Source: Hominimerdicola alba (GTDB taxonomy: Bacteria > Bacillota > Clostridia > Oscillospirales > Ruminococcaceae). From it: DNA of 45,345 bases. Under the pieces are notes generated by a model. The model worked only from the letters and a program-made list of their open reading frames with translations. It was not told where the DNA came from and searched no databases. The translations under genes were made by a program, and so were the position numbers. Shown piece by piece: positions 8,113 to 16,508 of this stretch. Location of the stretch: contig NZ_FOKQ01000014.1 of the NCBI RefSeq assembly GCF_900112155.1, positions 48,816-94,160 on the forward strand, given 5' to 3'. Every line of letters starts with the position of its first letter. The stretch's first letter is position 1.

Positions 8113-9744
8113 ATGTTACCAAAGCAGACCGAATATAAAGTGGGAATGTACCTCCGCTTGTCAAAAGATGATGAACGTGCAGGCGAATCCCTTTCAATTG
8201 AAAATCAGAGACGAGTTCTCAAAAACTACATCGGAGAGCAGGGCTGGACGCTGTATGACGAGTACGTCGATGACGGCATTAGCGGCACTACGTTTGAGAG
8301 ACCGGGTGTGCAGAGATTGCTTGAAGATGCAAAGGCAGGAAAGATCAATCTTATCCTCTGCAAAGACCTTTCTCGTTTCGGCAGAAACTACATTCAGGTA
8401 GGTCAGTACACGGACTACATTTTTCCAATGTACAATATTCGTTTCATCGCCCTCACGGATAATGTTGATACGGCAAATACCGAGAGCGCAGGAATGGATA
8501 TGATGCCGATAATGAATGTATTCAACGAGTGGCACAGCGCCAACACGTCCAAGAAGATCAGGGCTGTCATTGAAACCAATGCAAAAGCAGGCAAGTATAT
8601 GACTACTTTTTCTTCATACGGATATGACAAGGGCAGTGATGAAAAATGCACACCTGTTATTGATCCCGAAGCGGCTGCGGTTGTCCGCCGTATCTTTGAA
8701 ATGAGGGTATCGGGAATGGGTTACAAAAGCATTGCGGCGGTTCTTAATGACGAGCATATTCTGATACCTACCGACTATAAATACAAAAAGCTCGGCAAGG
8801 AGATCGGGCGTAAAAGCGAACACCTTTGGACAACGCATACAGTCAGATGTATTCTGCAAAATCCAATTTACATTGGTACTCTCGTACAGCTCCGCAACAC
8901 TACTGTCAGCTATAAGAACCATAAGCACATTGACAGGAACGAGGAAAACTGGGCTGTAGTTGAAAACAATCATGAACCTATCATCTCAATAGAGTTGTGG
9001 AATAAGTGCCGTGAGATCGATGCGTCGAACAGCAGAGGAAAGAAAACCCAAATAGGAGAAATGTATCCGCTTTCGGGTTTCTGCTACTGTGACAAGTGCG
9101 GTTCAAAAATGAAGCTGACAGGCAATGACAACGATAAGAACAGAATGACTGCTTATAGCTGTGGACGATACTCACGTTTCGGCACTAAATACTGCACCTC
9201 ACATTTTATAACCAGACGTGCAATTGAAGGCATTGTCCTTGCGGATATAAAGCGTCAGATCGACTTTGTGTTGAATGATGCCCAGGCAAGAGAAAAGTAT
9301 CTTGCGAGAAAAAGGAAATCCTCTGCCGAGCAGGAACACTCTGACAAAAAACGGCTTAAAGACACCGAAAAGCGTATCAAGGAGCTTAACAGACTGATAC
9401 AGAGTATCTATGAGGACAAGGTTGCAGGCAAGATGCCCGAAGATATGGCATTTGAAATGCTCGAGAAGTATCAGGCTGAAAAGAAGGCTCTGCAAACGGA
9501 GTATGAGGAAATGCAGAAGCGGACGGCAGAAGCCCAGCAGGACGAGGACGATGTTGACGAGTACATTCGCCGCCTGAAAAGCTATGCAGGTGCAGAGGAG
9601 CTTACAAGGCAGATGTGTTTAGAATTGATCGAGTATGTCATCGTTGATGAGAATCCGAAGGATAAAAAGGCAGCCCGTGATATTCACATCTACTACAAGC
9701 TGATCGACAAGCCGTTAAAGAATAAACGCAATGCCCTTGCATAA
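8113..9744 (+). CDS. tnpX: Large serine recombinase (TnpX-like)
   Basis: 543 residues from ATG 8113 (AGGAG 6 nt upstream); the reading frame extends further upstream but without a usable start. Resolvase domain with catalytic Ser17 in MYLRLSKDDE and SRFGRN; recombinase domain about 180-310; zinc ribbon CYCDKCGSKMKL...C...C about 325-375; a long coiled coil about 405-490; and a DUF4368-like tail ending IHIYYKLIDKPL. It excises and integrates the element without a DDE mechanism, usually at a short core dinucleotide. It is the last gene of the element, within 70 nt of the disrupted host gene at 9814. Confidence 0.92.
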   Translation: MLPKQTEYKVGMYLRLSKDDERAGESLSIENQRRVLKNYIGEQGWTLYDEYVDDGISGTTFERPGVQRLLEDAKAGKINLILCKDLSRFGRNYIQVGQYTDYIFPMYNIRFIALTDNVDTANTESAGMDMMPIMNVFNEWHSANTSKKIRAVIETNAKAGKYMTTFSSYGYDKGSDEKCTPVIDPEAAAVVRRIFEMRVSGMGYKSIAAVLNDEHILIPTDYKYKKLGKEIGRKSEHLWTTHTVRCILQNPIYIGTLVQLRNTTVSYKNHKHIDRNEENWAVVENNHEPIISIELWNKCREIDASNSRGKKTQIGEMYPLSGFCYCDKCGSKMKLTGNDNDKNRMTAYSCGRYSRFGTKYCTSHFITRRAIEGIVLADIKRQIDFVLNDAQAREKYLARKRKSSAEQEHSDKKRLKDTEKRIKELNRLIQSIYEDKVAGKMPEDMAFEMLEKYQAEKKALQTEYEEMQKRTAEAQQDEDDVDEYIRRLKSYAGAEELTRQMCLELIEYVIVDENPKDKKAARDIHIYYKLIDKPLKNKRNALA

Positions 9745-9830
9745 AGCGAGGGCTACACAGAAAACTATTGATTGATACTCAAAAAGCTATTTTGTTGGAT
9801 TGAAGTGAATAGACTATCCTTTTTGGACTT
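9745..9830. other. Inferred right end (att) of the mobilizable element
   Basis: No gene lies between the recombinase stop and the truncated minus-strand gene ending at 9814. The protein similarity of that gene appears to stop near its codons at 9820-9830, so the integration joint should lie at about 9800-9830. The exact crossover bases cannot be seen without the left end or an empty site. Confidence 0.4.
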
Positions 9831-10689
9831 TTACATCTGTCATATTCAGTCCGACATCGTTGATGAGAAACGGTATTTTGTAATTCGGGAATACAATCGG
9901 CGAACCCATGACCGCAACAGCGGGTCTGTTTTGCCCGACATAAGCAAAACGCTTTGTCAGTTCGGCGACTTTTTGAGTGAGCATTTGCAGTCGGTATGTC
10001 CATTCATCAATGTGATTGGTGCGGTAATAGCTGTCCTGTATTAGCAGTCTTACCGTATCCGGAACAATATCAGGACGGTCGTGAGAGTATTTCAGAAAAG
10101 ACATAAGCGCGTAACGGGCTTTAGACACTCTCTTTGCCTCCGATATAACAGAGCCTCGTGTAATGCGGGACTTTGTATGCTCGGCTATAGCTTTCATCAT
10201 ATCGAACATCTGCCTCTGATATTTCACCTCAGCCTGTCTTTCCGAATGGTCGGGTGGGATATCCACAAGGCATATCTTTCTGCCCTCTGAGTTGAGCTGA
10301 TAGGCTATTTTCCGCATACTGTCGCTCACCATAGGTATGATAAACAGCGAATCGGAAAAGTCAGCACCATCCGTCCGATGGATAAACCCGAGTATGGAAC
10401 GGCTGACAGGGTCGGTGTCTCTCGGGACTTCATCATCTGACCATGCTGTTGAAGCCAAACTTCCGCCGATGATCCAGTAAGGCTTTTCTCCCGAAGCATA
10501 GACAAGCTCTTCCGGTATACCTGTACCGAGTATAACGACGCTCGGCTTCGATTTATTCATCGCCCATGTATATTCAGTGTCAAGAAAATACTTGATTTCG
10601 GGAAGGCGTTTGCGCTGTGACCATATTTTATCAAGGGAAACCATATATTCGTTTTCAAGTATATTTATTTTATCTTTCATGTTCATCAC
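9814..10689 (-). pseudogene. 2-hydroxyacyl-CoA dehydratase (HgdB/BcrC-type) subunit, 3'-truncated
   Basis: 291 residues remain. GTGIPEELVYASGEKPYWIIGG and a later GSPIVFPNYKIPFLIND match the D-component fold of 2-hydroxyacyl-CoA dehydratases, which carry a [4Fe-4S] cluster and dehydrate hydroxyacyl-CoA after ATP-driven reduction by an activator. Family members usually run well past this point; here the frame ends at VGLNMTDVKVQKG, just where the recombinase-bearing element begins. The start is GTG 10689 or ATG 10686/10680; the ribosome site is weak. I read it as interrupted by the element. No activator ATPase gene is adjacent. Confidence 0.55.
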
Positions 10690-10712
10690 GCTTTCTTCTG
10701 ATGAGTAATTTC

Positions 10713-11045
10713 TTAGAATCTTCTGCCTCCGCCTCCTCCGAAGCCGTCCTTTACGCCATGCATACCTCCGCCCATCATGTTTTGAGGTATCTCGGATACT
10801 TCCGTACCGTTGATAATTATAGTTCCGTCGTTGAATTCGGAAGTCCTGTCATAGTCGAAAGAAGACATCTGCGCTGTCACATTGATAGTACCGCCGTTCA
10901 CATATATAGAGCCGTTGGAGTCGATAGCGTCGGTGTCTCCCTGCCCGACAGCAACGTTGATATACCCGCCGTTTATCTCTATCGCAGTCTCATAAGCGTT
11001 TGTGCTTTTGTCGGTTTTTGTTCCTGTGACTAAATTATACGCTCC
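10713..11045 (-). pseudogene. Secreted carbohydrate-binding (Cthe_2159/DUF4353-like) protein, C-terminal remnant
   Basis: Readable residues show beta-helix repeats (AIEINGGYINVAVGQGDTDA, SNGSIYVNGGTINVTA, FNDGTIIINGTEV) ending in a Met/Gly-rich tail (GGGGGRRF). These are the signature of the Cthe_2159-like beta-helix carbohydrate-binding family. The N-terminal part and signal peptide are absent: the frame runs upstream into the palindromic element at 11050-11190, whose translation is unrelated. It is a relic, not an expressed secreted protein. Confidence 0.6.
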
Positions 11046-11049
11046 AAAT

Positions 11050-11190
11050 ATGAGAGGATAATAGAATGAGAGTGGAATATCGAGCGCAAATTGTGGAATT
11101 GGTATCGGCTTATGTGAAATCCGCAAACACATTTCACGACCAAAATTCCACATTTCGCGCCGATTATTCCACTCACGTTCTATCTCTCTG
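11050..11190. repeat. MITE-like long imperfect palindrome
   Basis: The left arm starts at GAGTGGAATATCG (11070) and reads to GTGGAATT (11100); the right arm AATTCCACATTTCGCGCC... runs 11143-11175. They pair over about 30 bp with a few mismatches, and the inner loop holds GTGAAAT/ATTTCAC. Similarity extends outward into GAGAGGATAATAGAA against TTCTATCTCTCT. It would form one long hairpin. It lies at the break of the carbohydrate-binding gene. Confidence 0.6.
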
Positions 11191-11261
11191 TCAAAGAACC
11201 GCGGTATAATAAAATTACGGTAAGAAATACCGGAAACAGAACCGAAAGGAAAGTGGTCATA

Positions 11262-11903
11262 ATGAAATTATTCTCCAAAACAACAGCCTGCATCTGCGCG
11301 GTTATCATAGCGACTTCCGCGGCAACTGTCATCAGCGTAAATGCCACTAAGATTACTGCACCGTCAACCTCGTCAGCACAGACCGAAAGCAGCAAGACCA
11401 AATTAGCAGAGGAAAATGTCAAGTACGGCAAGGTCACGGCGGTTGACGGAAACAAGATAACCGTTGCTCTCGGCGAGTTCGCGGCTAAGACCAAAACAAC
11501 CGACGACAGCACTTCGTCCGAAAAGGCGGCAAAGAAGAAAAAGAGCTCCGACAGTACGGAAGCCCAGAGCAGCGATTCTTCCTCAGCCGAAAAGACAGTA
11601 ACCAAAAAGCACAGGCACAAAGGCAGGCATTCTGGCAGCTTCACGGAAAACGGCACTTCCCTTACCGTAACTGTCACCGATAATATCACCATTGAAAAGA
11701 AAGGTGAGACGGCAGCCGTTTCCGACATCAGCGAAGGCGATATTGTAAAGCTCACATACAGTGACAGCGGCGAGCTTACCGGGGTGAAGCTGAAAGGTCA
11801 CAAGCACAGCAGAAGTACAGACGGCACTTCCGACAGCACCACAAAGAAAAAGAGCAAACGCAAAACCTCCGTATCTGCCGAAGAAAATACCACAGAGACC
11901 TGA
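11262..11903 (+). CDS. Secreted Ser/Lys/His-rich protein with DUF5666-like halves
   Basis: 213 residues from ATG 11262 (AAAGGA upstream; GTG at 11253 is too close to it). Signal peptide MKLFSKTTACICAVIIATSA, then KYGKVTAVDGNKITVALGEF, a low-complexity Lys/Ser/Asp insert containing KKHRHKGRHSG, then LTVTVTDNITIEKKG and SDISEGDIVKLTYSDSGELTG, and a Lys/Ser/Thr tail. The two structured pieces look like one small beta-barrel domain (DUF5666-like) split by the insert. His/Lys clusters could bind metal or polyanions. Exported, probably cell-surface associated. A terminator follows. Confidence 0.65.
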   Translation: MKLFSKTTACICAVIIATSAATVISVNATKITAPSTSSAQTESSKTKLAEENVKYGKVTAVDGNKITVALGEFAAKTKTTDDSTSSEKAAKKKKSSDSTEAQSSDSSSAEKTVTKKHRHKGRHSGSFTENGTSLTVTVTDNITIEKKGETAAVSDISEGDIVKLTYSDSGELTGVKLKGHKHSRSTDGTSDSTTKKKSKRKTSVSAEENTTET

Positions 11904-11925
11904 AATATCAGACCATGAGTGAAAA

Positions 11926-11968
11926 GCCGCAGCCCGCGATCTTTACGACCGAGGGCTGCGGTGTTTGT
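11926..11968 (+). terminator. Intrinsic terminator
   Basis: CCGCAGCCC (11927-11935) pairs with GGGCTGCGG (11953-11961), followed by TGTTTGTTATAT. It ends the 11262-11903 transcript. Confidence 0.75.
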
Positions 11969-12008
11969 TATATATTTCACTTTGTTATATTCATCATCGG
12001 AAACAGCC

Positions 12009-12398
12009 TCACACCATTCCGTACCGCCGTCCTCGATATCTTGACACGATAAGATCAAAGTGTCCGTCATCAAACGGAAAGTCGATCCCGTCATAGCTTA
12101 CAAACGACAGATCATCAAGCCCCTTTTCCTCGGCTATTTTACGGTTCACATCAATCGCATTACTTACGATATCTAAACCGATCACTTGACAGCCCGGATG
12201 ATTCTCGGCAATAGGAAAAGAAAGGTACCCGTTTCCACATCCGAGGTCAAGTATCTTCATGTTGTCCTTGATCTTTATAAACCGCAGGATATTTTCTAAA
12301 TGCTCCGCATCCTGCGTTTGCCTGTTGTAAAAATCCCCGGAAGCAAAGCTTTCCTCAAAGTGCTTTTTTGTAGCAGATATACTCGCTTTTATATTCAT
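12009..12398 (-). pseudogene. Class I SAM-dependent methyltransferase, C-terminally truncated
   Basis: 129 residues. Motif I ILDLGCGNGYLSFPIAE (about 49-65), acidic motif VIGLDIV and the motif ending FDLIVSRY are present. The frame then turns to RGRRYGMV and stops, losing the half of the fold (about 100 residues) that normally carries substrate contacts. The start ATG 12398 has GAGGG upstream and a TGTGGTATAAT promoter at 12470. It is probably a relic made by the rearrangements in this stretch. Confidence 0.7.
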
Positions 12399-12469
12399 TT
12401 CATTCCCTCACTTTTTCTCTGAAACATATTTCGATGTGCAAGCACCCTCGCACATTGCTTTCATTTCCA

Positions 12470-12480
12470 ATTATACCACA
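12470..12480 (-). promoter_or_regulatory. Extended -10 promoter core TGTGGTATAAT
   Basis: On the minus strand TGTGGTATAAT lies 72 nt upstream of the methyltransferase start. The same 11-mer occurs at 25028, 33151 and 36929, also on the minus strand. Confidence 0.55.
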
Positions 12481-12562
12481 AAAAGCCCCGATTTTCAATC
12501 CGGTATTCAAAAATAACGGGAGCAACCCTTAGCGAGCCGCACCTGTTTACAATATCTTCAAA

Positions 12563-12697
12563 TCAAAGCTCAATCTTATCGGAGAAATCACCGTTGATAA
12601 CGTAGTAAACTGCCTTATCCTCCGGCTTGATATAAAACTCGATAGTCTTGACCTTGCCCTTGAATTTGCTCTTATAATCGGCTTTTTGAATTGATAA
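12563..12697 (-). pseudogene. DUF6465-like protein, C-terminal remnant
   Basis: The minus strand reads IQKADYKSKFKGKVKTIEFY then IKPEDKAVYYVINGDFSDK and IEL before a stop. This matches the end of small DUF6465 proteins (x-x-L-Y-I-K-P-E-x-x-A-Y-Y-V-x-N-G). No start or upstream part exists: a hairpin (12699-12715) sits immediately ahead. It is too short for a working gene. Confidence 0.45.
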
Positions 12698-12698
12698 T

Positions 12699-12719
12699 GG
12701 GGCTGCAACAGCCCCTTTT
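12699..12719 (+). terminator. Stem-loop with T-run
   Basis: GGGGCTG-CAA-CAGCCCC followed by TTTT. There is no plus-strand gene directly upstream, so this is an orphan terminator, consistent with rearranged DNA. Confidence 0.6.
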
Positions 12720-12767
12720 CGTTTGTGCTTTCTTATTTGAAAAATCTATATGACTTACATAATATAA

Positions 12768-12807
12768 AAAACGGATAGCCGTCTGCTCGGGACGGTCTAT
12801 CCGTTTT
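12768..12807. repeat. AAAACGGATAG hairpin, copy 1
   Basis: AAAACGGATAGCCGTC (12768-12783) pairs with GACGG-CTATCCGTTTT (12791-12807), one bulge. The same stem recurs at 16090-16129 and 21716-21756. It probably works as a bidirectional terminator. The rest of 12808-13048 shows no gene. Confidence 0.7.
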
Positions 12808-13048
12808 ACGTGTATTACCATCGGGAATTAATCATAGAAGTCAAAAATGCTATGCAGACATACAGAAAGAAAACCTATGCTTGAGCTTATGTTTTGTCTC
12901 CTTAGGAACTGCTGCTAATAACAAAGGGGATCAACCTCATCACTCCCCCACCACAAATTTTCATACATACTTTCAATTAATTATAGAATAGAAAGATAAC
13001 TGATGACAATAATAATTGACATTTTATTGTAAAATAGCAAGATAACTA

Positions 13049-13077
13049 TTGACAAATATAAATGATAATAATATAAT
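13049..13077 (+). promoter_or_regulatory. Consensus sigma-A promoter of the 961-residue protein gene
   Basis: TTGACA (13049-13054), 17-nt spacer, TATAAT (13072-13077), 54 nt ahead of ATG 13132, which has AGGAGG at 13119-13124. A second TTGACA lies at 13016-13021 after a related sequence (AAGATAACT), hinting at a duplicated upstream segment. Confidence 0.8.
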
Positions 13078-13131
13078 CTATATGTTAAATATATTAATGT
13101 ATTTAATTAAGACAAACAGGAGGGCATAATT

Positions 13132-16017
13132 ATGCAGATAAAAAAATTATTAGCTGTAGTAATGTCACTTTGTATGGTAGCTGGTGATGTCAGCTGTGGT
13201 GCGCCTGTTATAACGCAGAGCATAACCGCACAGGCTGCTAACACCAACATTTCAACCTATCCCAAAAACATCAAGGTTGAATACAGCGAGAAATACCGTC
13301 AGGTGAGATTTACATGGGACAAAGTCGAAGGTGCCGATAAGTACGCTATAGCTGTATATCTTGCGGGCAAATGGAAAGTTCAGGCGCAGAATATCACCGA
13401 TACAGTTTACACTTCTCCAAAGAATCTGACACCGGGAATGACTTATAAAGTTGCTATCGCAGCAAAAGTGAACGGCACTTGGGATACAAAAAATGCTATC
13501 AAAAACGCTGTGACCTGTACCATAGGCAACGATTCAACTTCTATGAATGAATTGATTCTCACAGATATTGATACGGATAAAGACGGTATTTGTGATATGC
13601 TTGAATTGCAAATGCAGCTAAATCCGCATTCAAAAGACAGCGATGGCAATGGTATCCTTGACGGAGATGAAGATTTTGACGGTGATGGAATAACCAATCT
13701 TAAAGAAATAAAGTACGGTATATGCCCATATGCCAAGGACAGTGATTATGATGATATAAACGACTATGATGAGTTGTTTGTTTATGACACTGATCCTTAT
13801 AATGAGGATACTGATGGTGATTTCATTCCTGATGGTGATGAGCTAATTATCAATACCGATCCTAAGGCTGTGACTACCAACGGCATCAAGGATAATGAAA
13901 ACACAAAGGAATACAAATTCTCAAATAATTGCGATCAGACAAAAGATTTCAATACAGATGATCAGCCGTTCAAGTTCTCTTTCGACATTACAGCTGCCGG
14001 ACTTGTTGACAAAACAATAAAAGTCTCTGAGACTGGCTATAGAAATGCTATCGACGAGAACCCATACATAGTCGGAAAAAGTCCTTATATTTCTTATGAC
14101 AAGAATATGAAGACAGATAATGTATCGGTCTATTTTGCTATGCAGGATGGATTTGAAGGAAATATAGAAGACTACACCGTATTCTTCTATTGGGAAGGAT
14201 ATAATCTGCTTATCCCGATAGAAACATATTATGATAAATCCACAAAGACTGTATACGCACACAACAATTCTGCCGGAACATATTGCCTGATGAATTCCAA
14301 GAAGTTAACCGGTTCTCTGAATAAAAGCGGTAATAATAGTTCAAATACAGCAATTTCTGCGGCAAACACCACTTCACCAAGTAACGATGATGGTCTTAAT
14401 GTTGGCAATCCAACATCCTGGAACGGCAATGAGTATTTCCTTATCACTTCCGATAATGCAATGACCTATGACGAGTGGGTGGGAATATGTGCTAGATACG
14501 GAGGATACCCTGCGACAATAGCGGACGCAGACGAAAATGAGGTCGTTAGTGATGTTTCTAGTTTCAACGAAATATGGCTTGGTGCAAGTATTGAAAAACC
14601 GTCTATAATAAGCTATAAGATAAACTGGATAACCGGAGAAGAAACAGGCTACACAAGCTGGGGTTCCGGCTCTTACATTTTTGGAATGAGTGAAACAGAT
14701 CATATAGAAGCTTTCTGGGGACTTTGGTTTATAAAAAGCCAAGATACAAAGCTCAATGCGGTTGTTTGTGAACGTCCTCAGGGTGGTACAGATAAAGAAG
14801 ATGATGAAGAATATTCAGGTCTGTCTTACACTCCTTTAGAGGATCTGAAACTAAACAACAAATCGGATAAAGATACAGACGGAGACGGTATCCCTGATTA
14901 TCTTGAATTATCCGAATATGATCTTGGCACATTTGATAATACTACCGGAGACTATAAACCGGCTGATTACGGTCATTATTTTGATTTGGCTTTAAATATT
15001 GGCATCTCTGTAAGCAGTTCAGTTGGCGATAAAATGAAGGATATCCATACTTCGTCATTCCGTTCGCATCCATTTAAAAAGAATAGTGATAAAGATGACT
15101 ATCCTGATTCTAAGGATGGAACACCTGAAGAAGAGAATGAAGATCTGATTGAAATTTTATCATTAAAAGGGGATAATTTGTGTACATATGAGTCACACTA
15201 TCTTGAGGACTACTATGAATCAAAAGGGAAAAATTGCAGAATTCATTATTTTAATGGCTATGATTCATTTATAAGACGTTGGAATCATATAGGTAACAGA
15301 GATTGGGATGATCCTAAACCTACCGACTCCGACTCTATCAACGACTATTACTACCATGTAACTGATGTTATTTTAGTATCTCATGGATACTGTTTAGAGT
15401 ATCAAGGCAATGTATATACAGGATTTGGTTTTATTCTTGGTAACGATGAGATTCTTACTCATAGAAACACCAGTGAAGGTATGAATGAAAATTGGCATCG
15501 AATCGAAGACATCGATGCTAACTGTAGACAATTTGATAATTTAGAAATGATGATATGCTTTAGCGATTGTGTTGCTGAACCAGATAATTATACTAAAAGC
15601 ACCGCACAAGCGTTCTTTGATCGTTTTCCCAGCATAAACAGAGTATTCGCATTTGATTGCAGTTGTACAATTGTATCTCGTTTTGACAAACCAGTTTGGG
15701 TAGGAGCTGTCGAATATGAAACAGGCAGAAATTATATCTCCCCTTCTGAACCTAGTGAAGATGAACAAGATATAGAAGAATTTAAAGAAAATGTGAGTTG
15801 TAAAGGTCAAGTTTTGTATGAAAGAGGTAAGGATAAAAATAGTGACTTGTATGATGGATTAGAGGATGTTCAACTAGAAATCTATTATACGAAAATTGTT
15901 GAAACATCTGGTGGACGAATAGGAGCAGTTCGATTTGTAGATGATATGAAGCCTTTCCTTGAACCTAATGAATATGGCTTTGATCCAGTATTCTATGACG
16001 AATATTTAGCAAACTAG
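13132..16017 (+). CDS. Secreted multidomain protein: CBM37-like, Ca-binding repeats, C-type lectin fold, caspase-like C-terminus
   Basis: 961 residues. Signal peptide about 1-35 (KKLLAVVMSLCMVAG). CBM37/FN3-like module about 42-130 (YSEKYRQVRFTWD, GIAVYLAGKWKVQAQNI-type core, TYKVAIAAKVNGTWD). Thrombospondin-type-3-like calcium repeats about 140-250 (DKDGICD, DSDGNGILDGDEDFDGDG, DTDGDFIPDGDE) and again about 585-680. C-type-lectin-like domain about 428-548 (YDEWVGICARYGGYPATIA ... NAVVCERP). The C-terminal domain about 690-900 has TDVILVSHGY (His751) and LEMMICFSDC (Cys813), the hydrophobic-strand-HG and hydrophobic-strand-C pattern of clan CD (caspase/gingipain) peptidases. Probably surface-attached or released, binding glycans through CBM37 and lectin modules; the peptidase reading is inference. 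It is monocistronic, with its own promoter and terminator. Confidence 0.75.
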   Translation: MQIKKLLAVVMSLCMVAGDVSCGAPVITQSITAQAANTNISTYPKNIKVEYSEKYRQVRFTWDKVEGADKYAIAVYLAGKWKVQAQNITDTVYTSPKNLTPGMTYKVAIAAKVNGTWDTKNAIKNAVTCTIGNDSTSMNELILTDIDTDKDGICDMLELQMQLNPHSKDSDGNGILDGDEDFDGDGITNLKEIKYGICPYAKDSDYDDINDYDELFVYDTDPYNEDTDGDFIPDGDELIINTDPKAVTTNGIKDNENTKEYKFSNNCDQTKDFNTDDQPFKFSFDITAAGLVDKTIKVSETGYRNAIDENPYIVGKSPYISYDKNMKTDNVSVYFAMQDGFEGNIEDYTVFFYWEGYNLLIPIETYYDKSTKTVYAHNNSAGTYCLMNSKKLTGSLNKSGNNSSNTAISAANTTSPSNDDGLNVGNPTSWNGNEYFLITSDNAMTYDEWVGICARYGGYPATIADADENEVVSDVSSFNEIWLGASIEKPSIISYKINWITGEETGYTSWGSGSYIFGMSETDHIEAFWGLWFIKSQDTKLNAVVCERPQGGTDKEDDEEYSGLSYTPLEDLKLNNKSDKDTDGDGIPDYLELSEYDLGTFDNTTGDYKPADYGHYFDLALNIGISVSSSVGDKMKDIHTSSFRSHPFKKNSDKDDYPDSKDGTPEEENEDLIEILSLKGDNLCTYESHYLEDYYESKGKNCRIHYFNGYDSFIRRWNHIGNRDWDDPKPTDSDSINDYYYHVTDVILVSHGYCLEYQGNVYTGFGFILGNDEILTHRNTSEGMNENWHRIEDIDANCRQFDNLEMMICFSDCVAEPDNYTKSTAQAFFDRFPSINRVFAFDCSCTIVSRFDKPVWVGAVEYETGRNYISPSEPSEDEQDIEEFKENVSCKGQVLYERGKDKNSDLYDGLEDVQLEIYYTKIVETSGGRIGAVRFVDDMKPFLEPNEYGFDPVFYDEYLAN

Positions 16018-16070
16018 AATTAAATCATCTGATCTTGATCAACTTATCGTCACTATAAAGTGATCAGCTA

Positions 16071-16130
16071 AAATTGATTTGATACAAGCAAAACGGATAG
16101 ACATTCTTTATTGGATGGCTATCCGTTTTT
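16071..16130 (+). terminator. Terminator, AAAACGGATAG hairpin copy 2 with 30-nt repeat
   Basis: AAAACGGATAG (16090-16100) pairs with CTATCCGTTTT (16119-16129), then TTGTTG. The 30 nt ending in that stem (16071-16100) are identical to 21697-21726. Confidence 0.75.
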
Positions 16131-16408
16131 GTTGTGTTGGGTTTTGCGTACCGCGAAAAAATGCAAGATATAAAAAGATCCCACCGAAGTGAGATCTATA
16201 GACTCATTTTGGAATTCTTTCGGATCTTTCATTCTTTTATTGGGATAAAATCCTACATAGCAAGGACTCTGCATCATGATCGACACAGAGTCCTTATCAA
16301 TATGTTTTATTTGATTATTATGGTACAGCAGGTTATCATACTGACCGTAGTTCGTCATTATGATGTAGATATGTCTCAAAATAACTGCAAATATTATCAA
16401 TAAGAAAA
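16131..16408. other. Gene-free stretch with two stem-loops
   Basis: GATCCCAC-CGAA-GTGAGATC at 16177-16196 (one mismatch; T-run on the minus strand) and a perfect 10-bp stem AAGGACTCTG/CAGAGTCCTT at 16262-16295. Short reading frames exist on both strands, but the hairpins fall inside them and none has a convincing ribosome site. I see no gene. Confidence 0.5.
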
Positions 16409-16409
16409 C

Positions 16410-16444
16410 AACGGCAGATGTAGGTAAAATCTACATCTGTCGTT
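16410..16444 (-). terminator. Terminator of the AraC gene
   Basis: AACGGCAGATGTAG (16410-16423) pairs with CTACATCTGTCGTT (16431-16444), one mismatch. On the minus strand TTGTTTTC follows. It lies 65 nt past the AraC stop. Confidence 0.7.
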
Positions 16445-16508
16445 GCTGCAGGTCGAAAATATTGTTTTATAACGATTATAAATAATGGAAAAAATAATCA
16501 AGCAAAGA

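Noticed and set aside
16119-16403. About 90-residue frames on both strands after the 961-residue gene
   Set aside because: They overlap each other and contain terminator-like hairpins; starts lack ribosome sites and neither translation matches a known protein.
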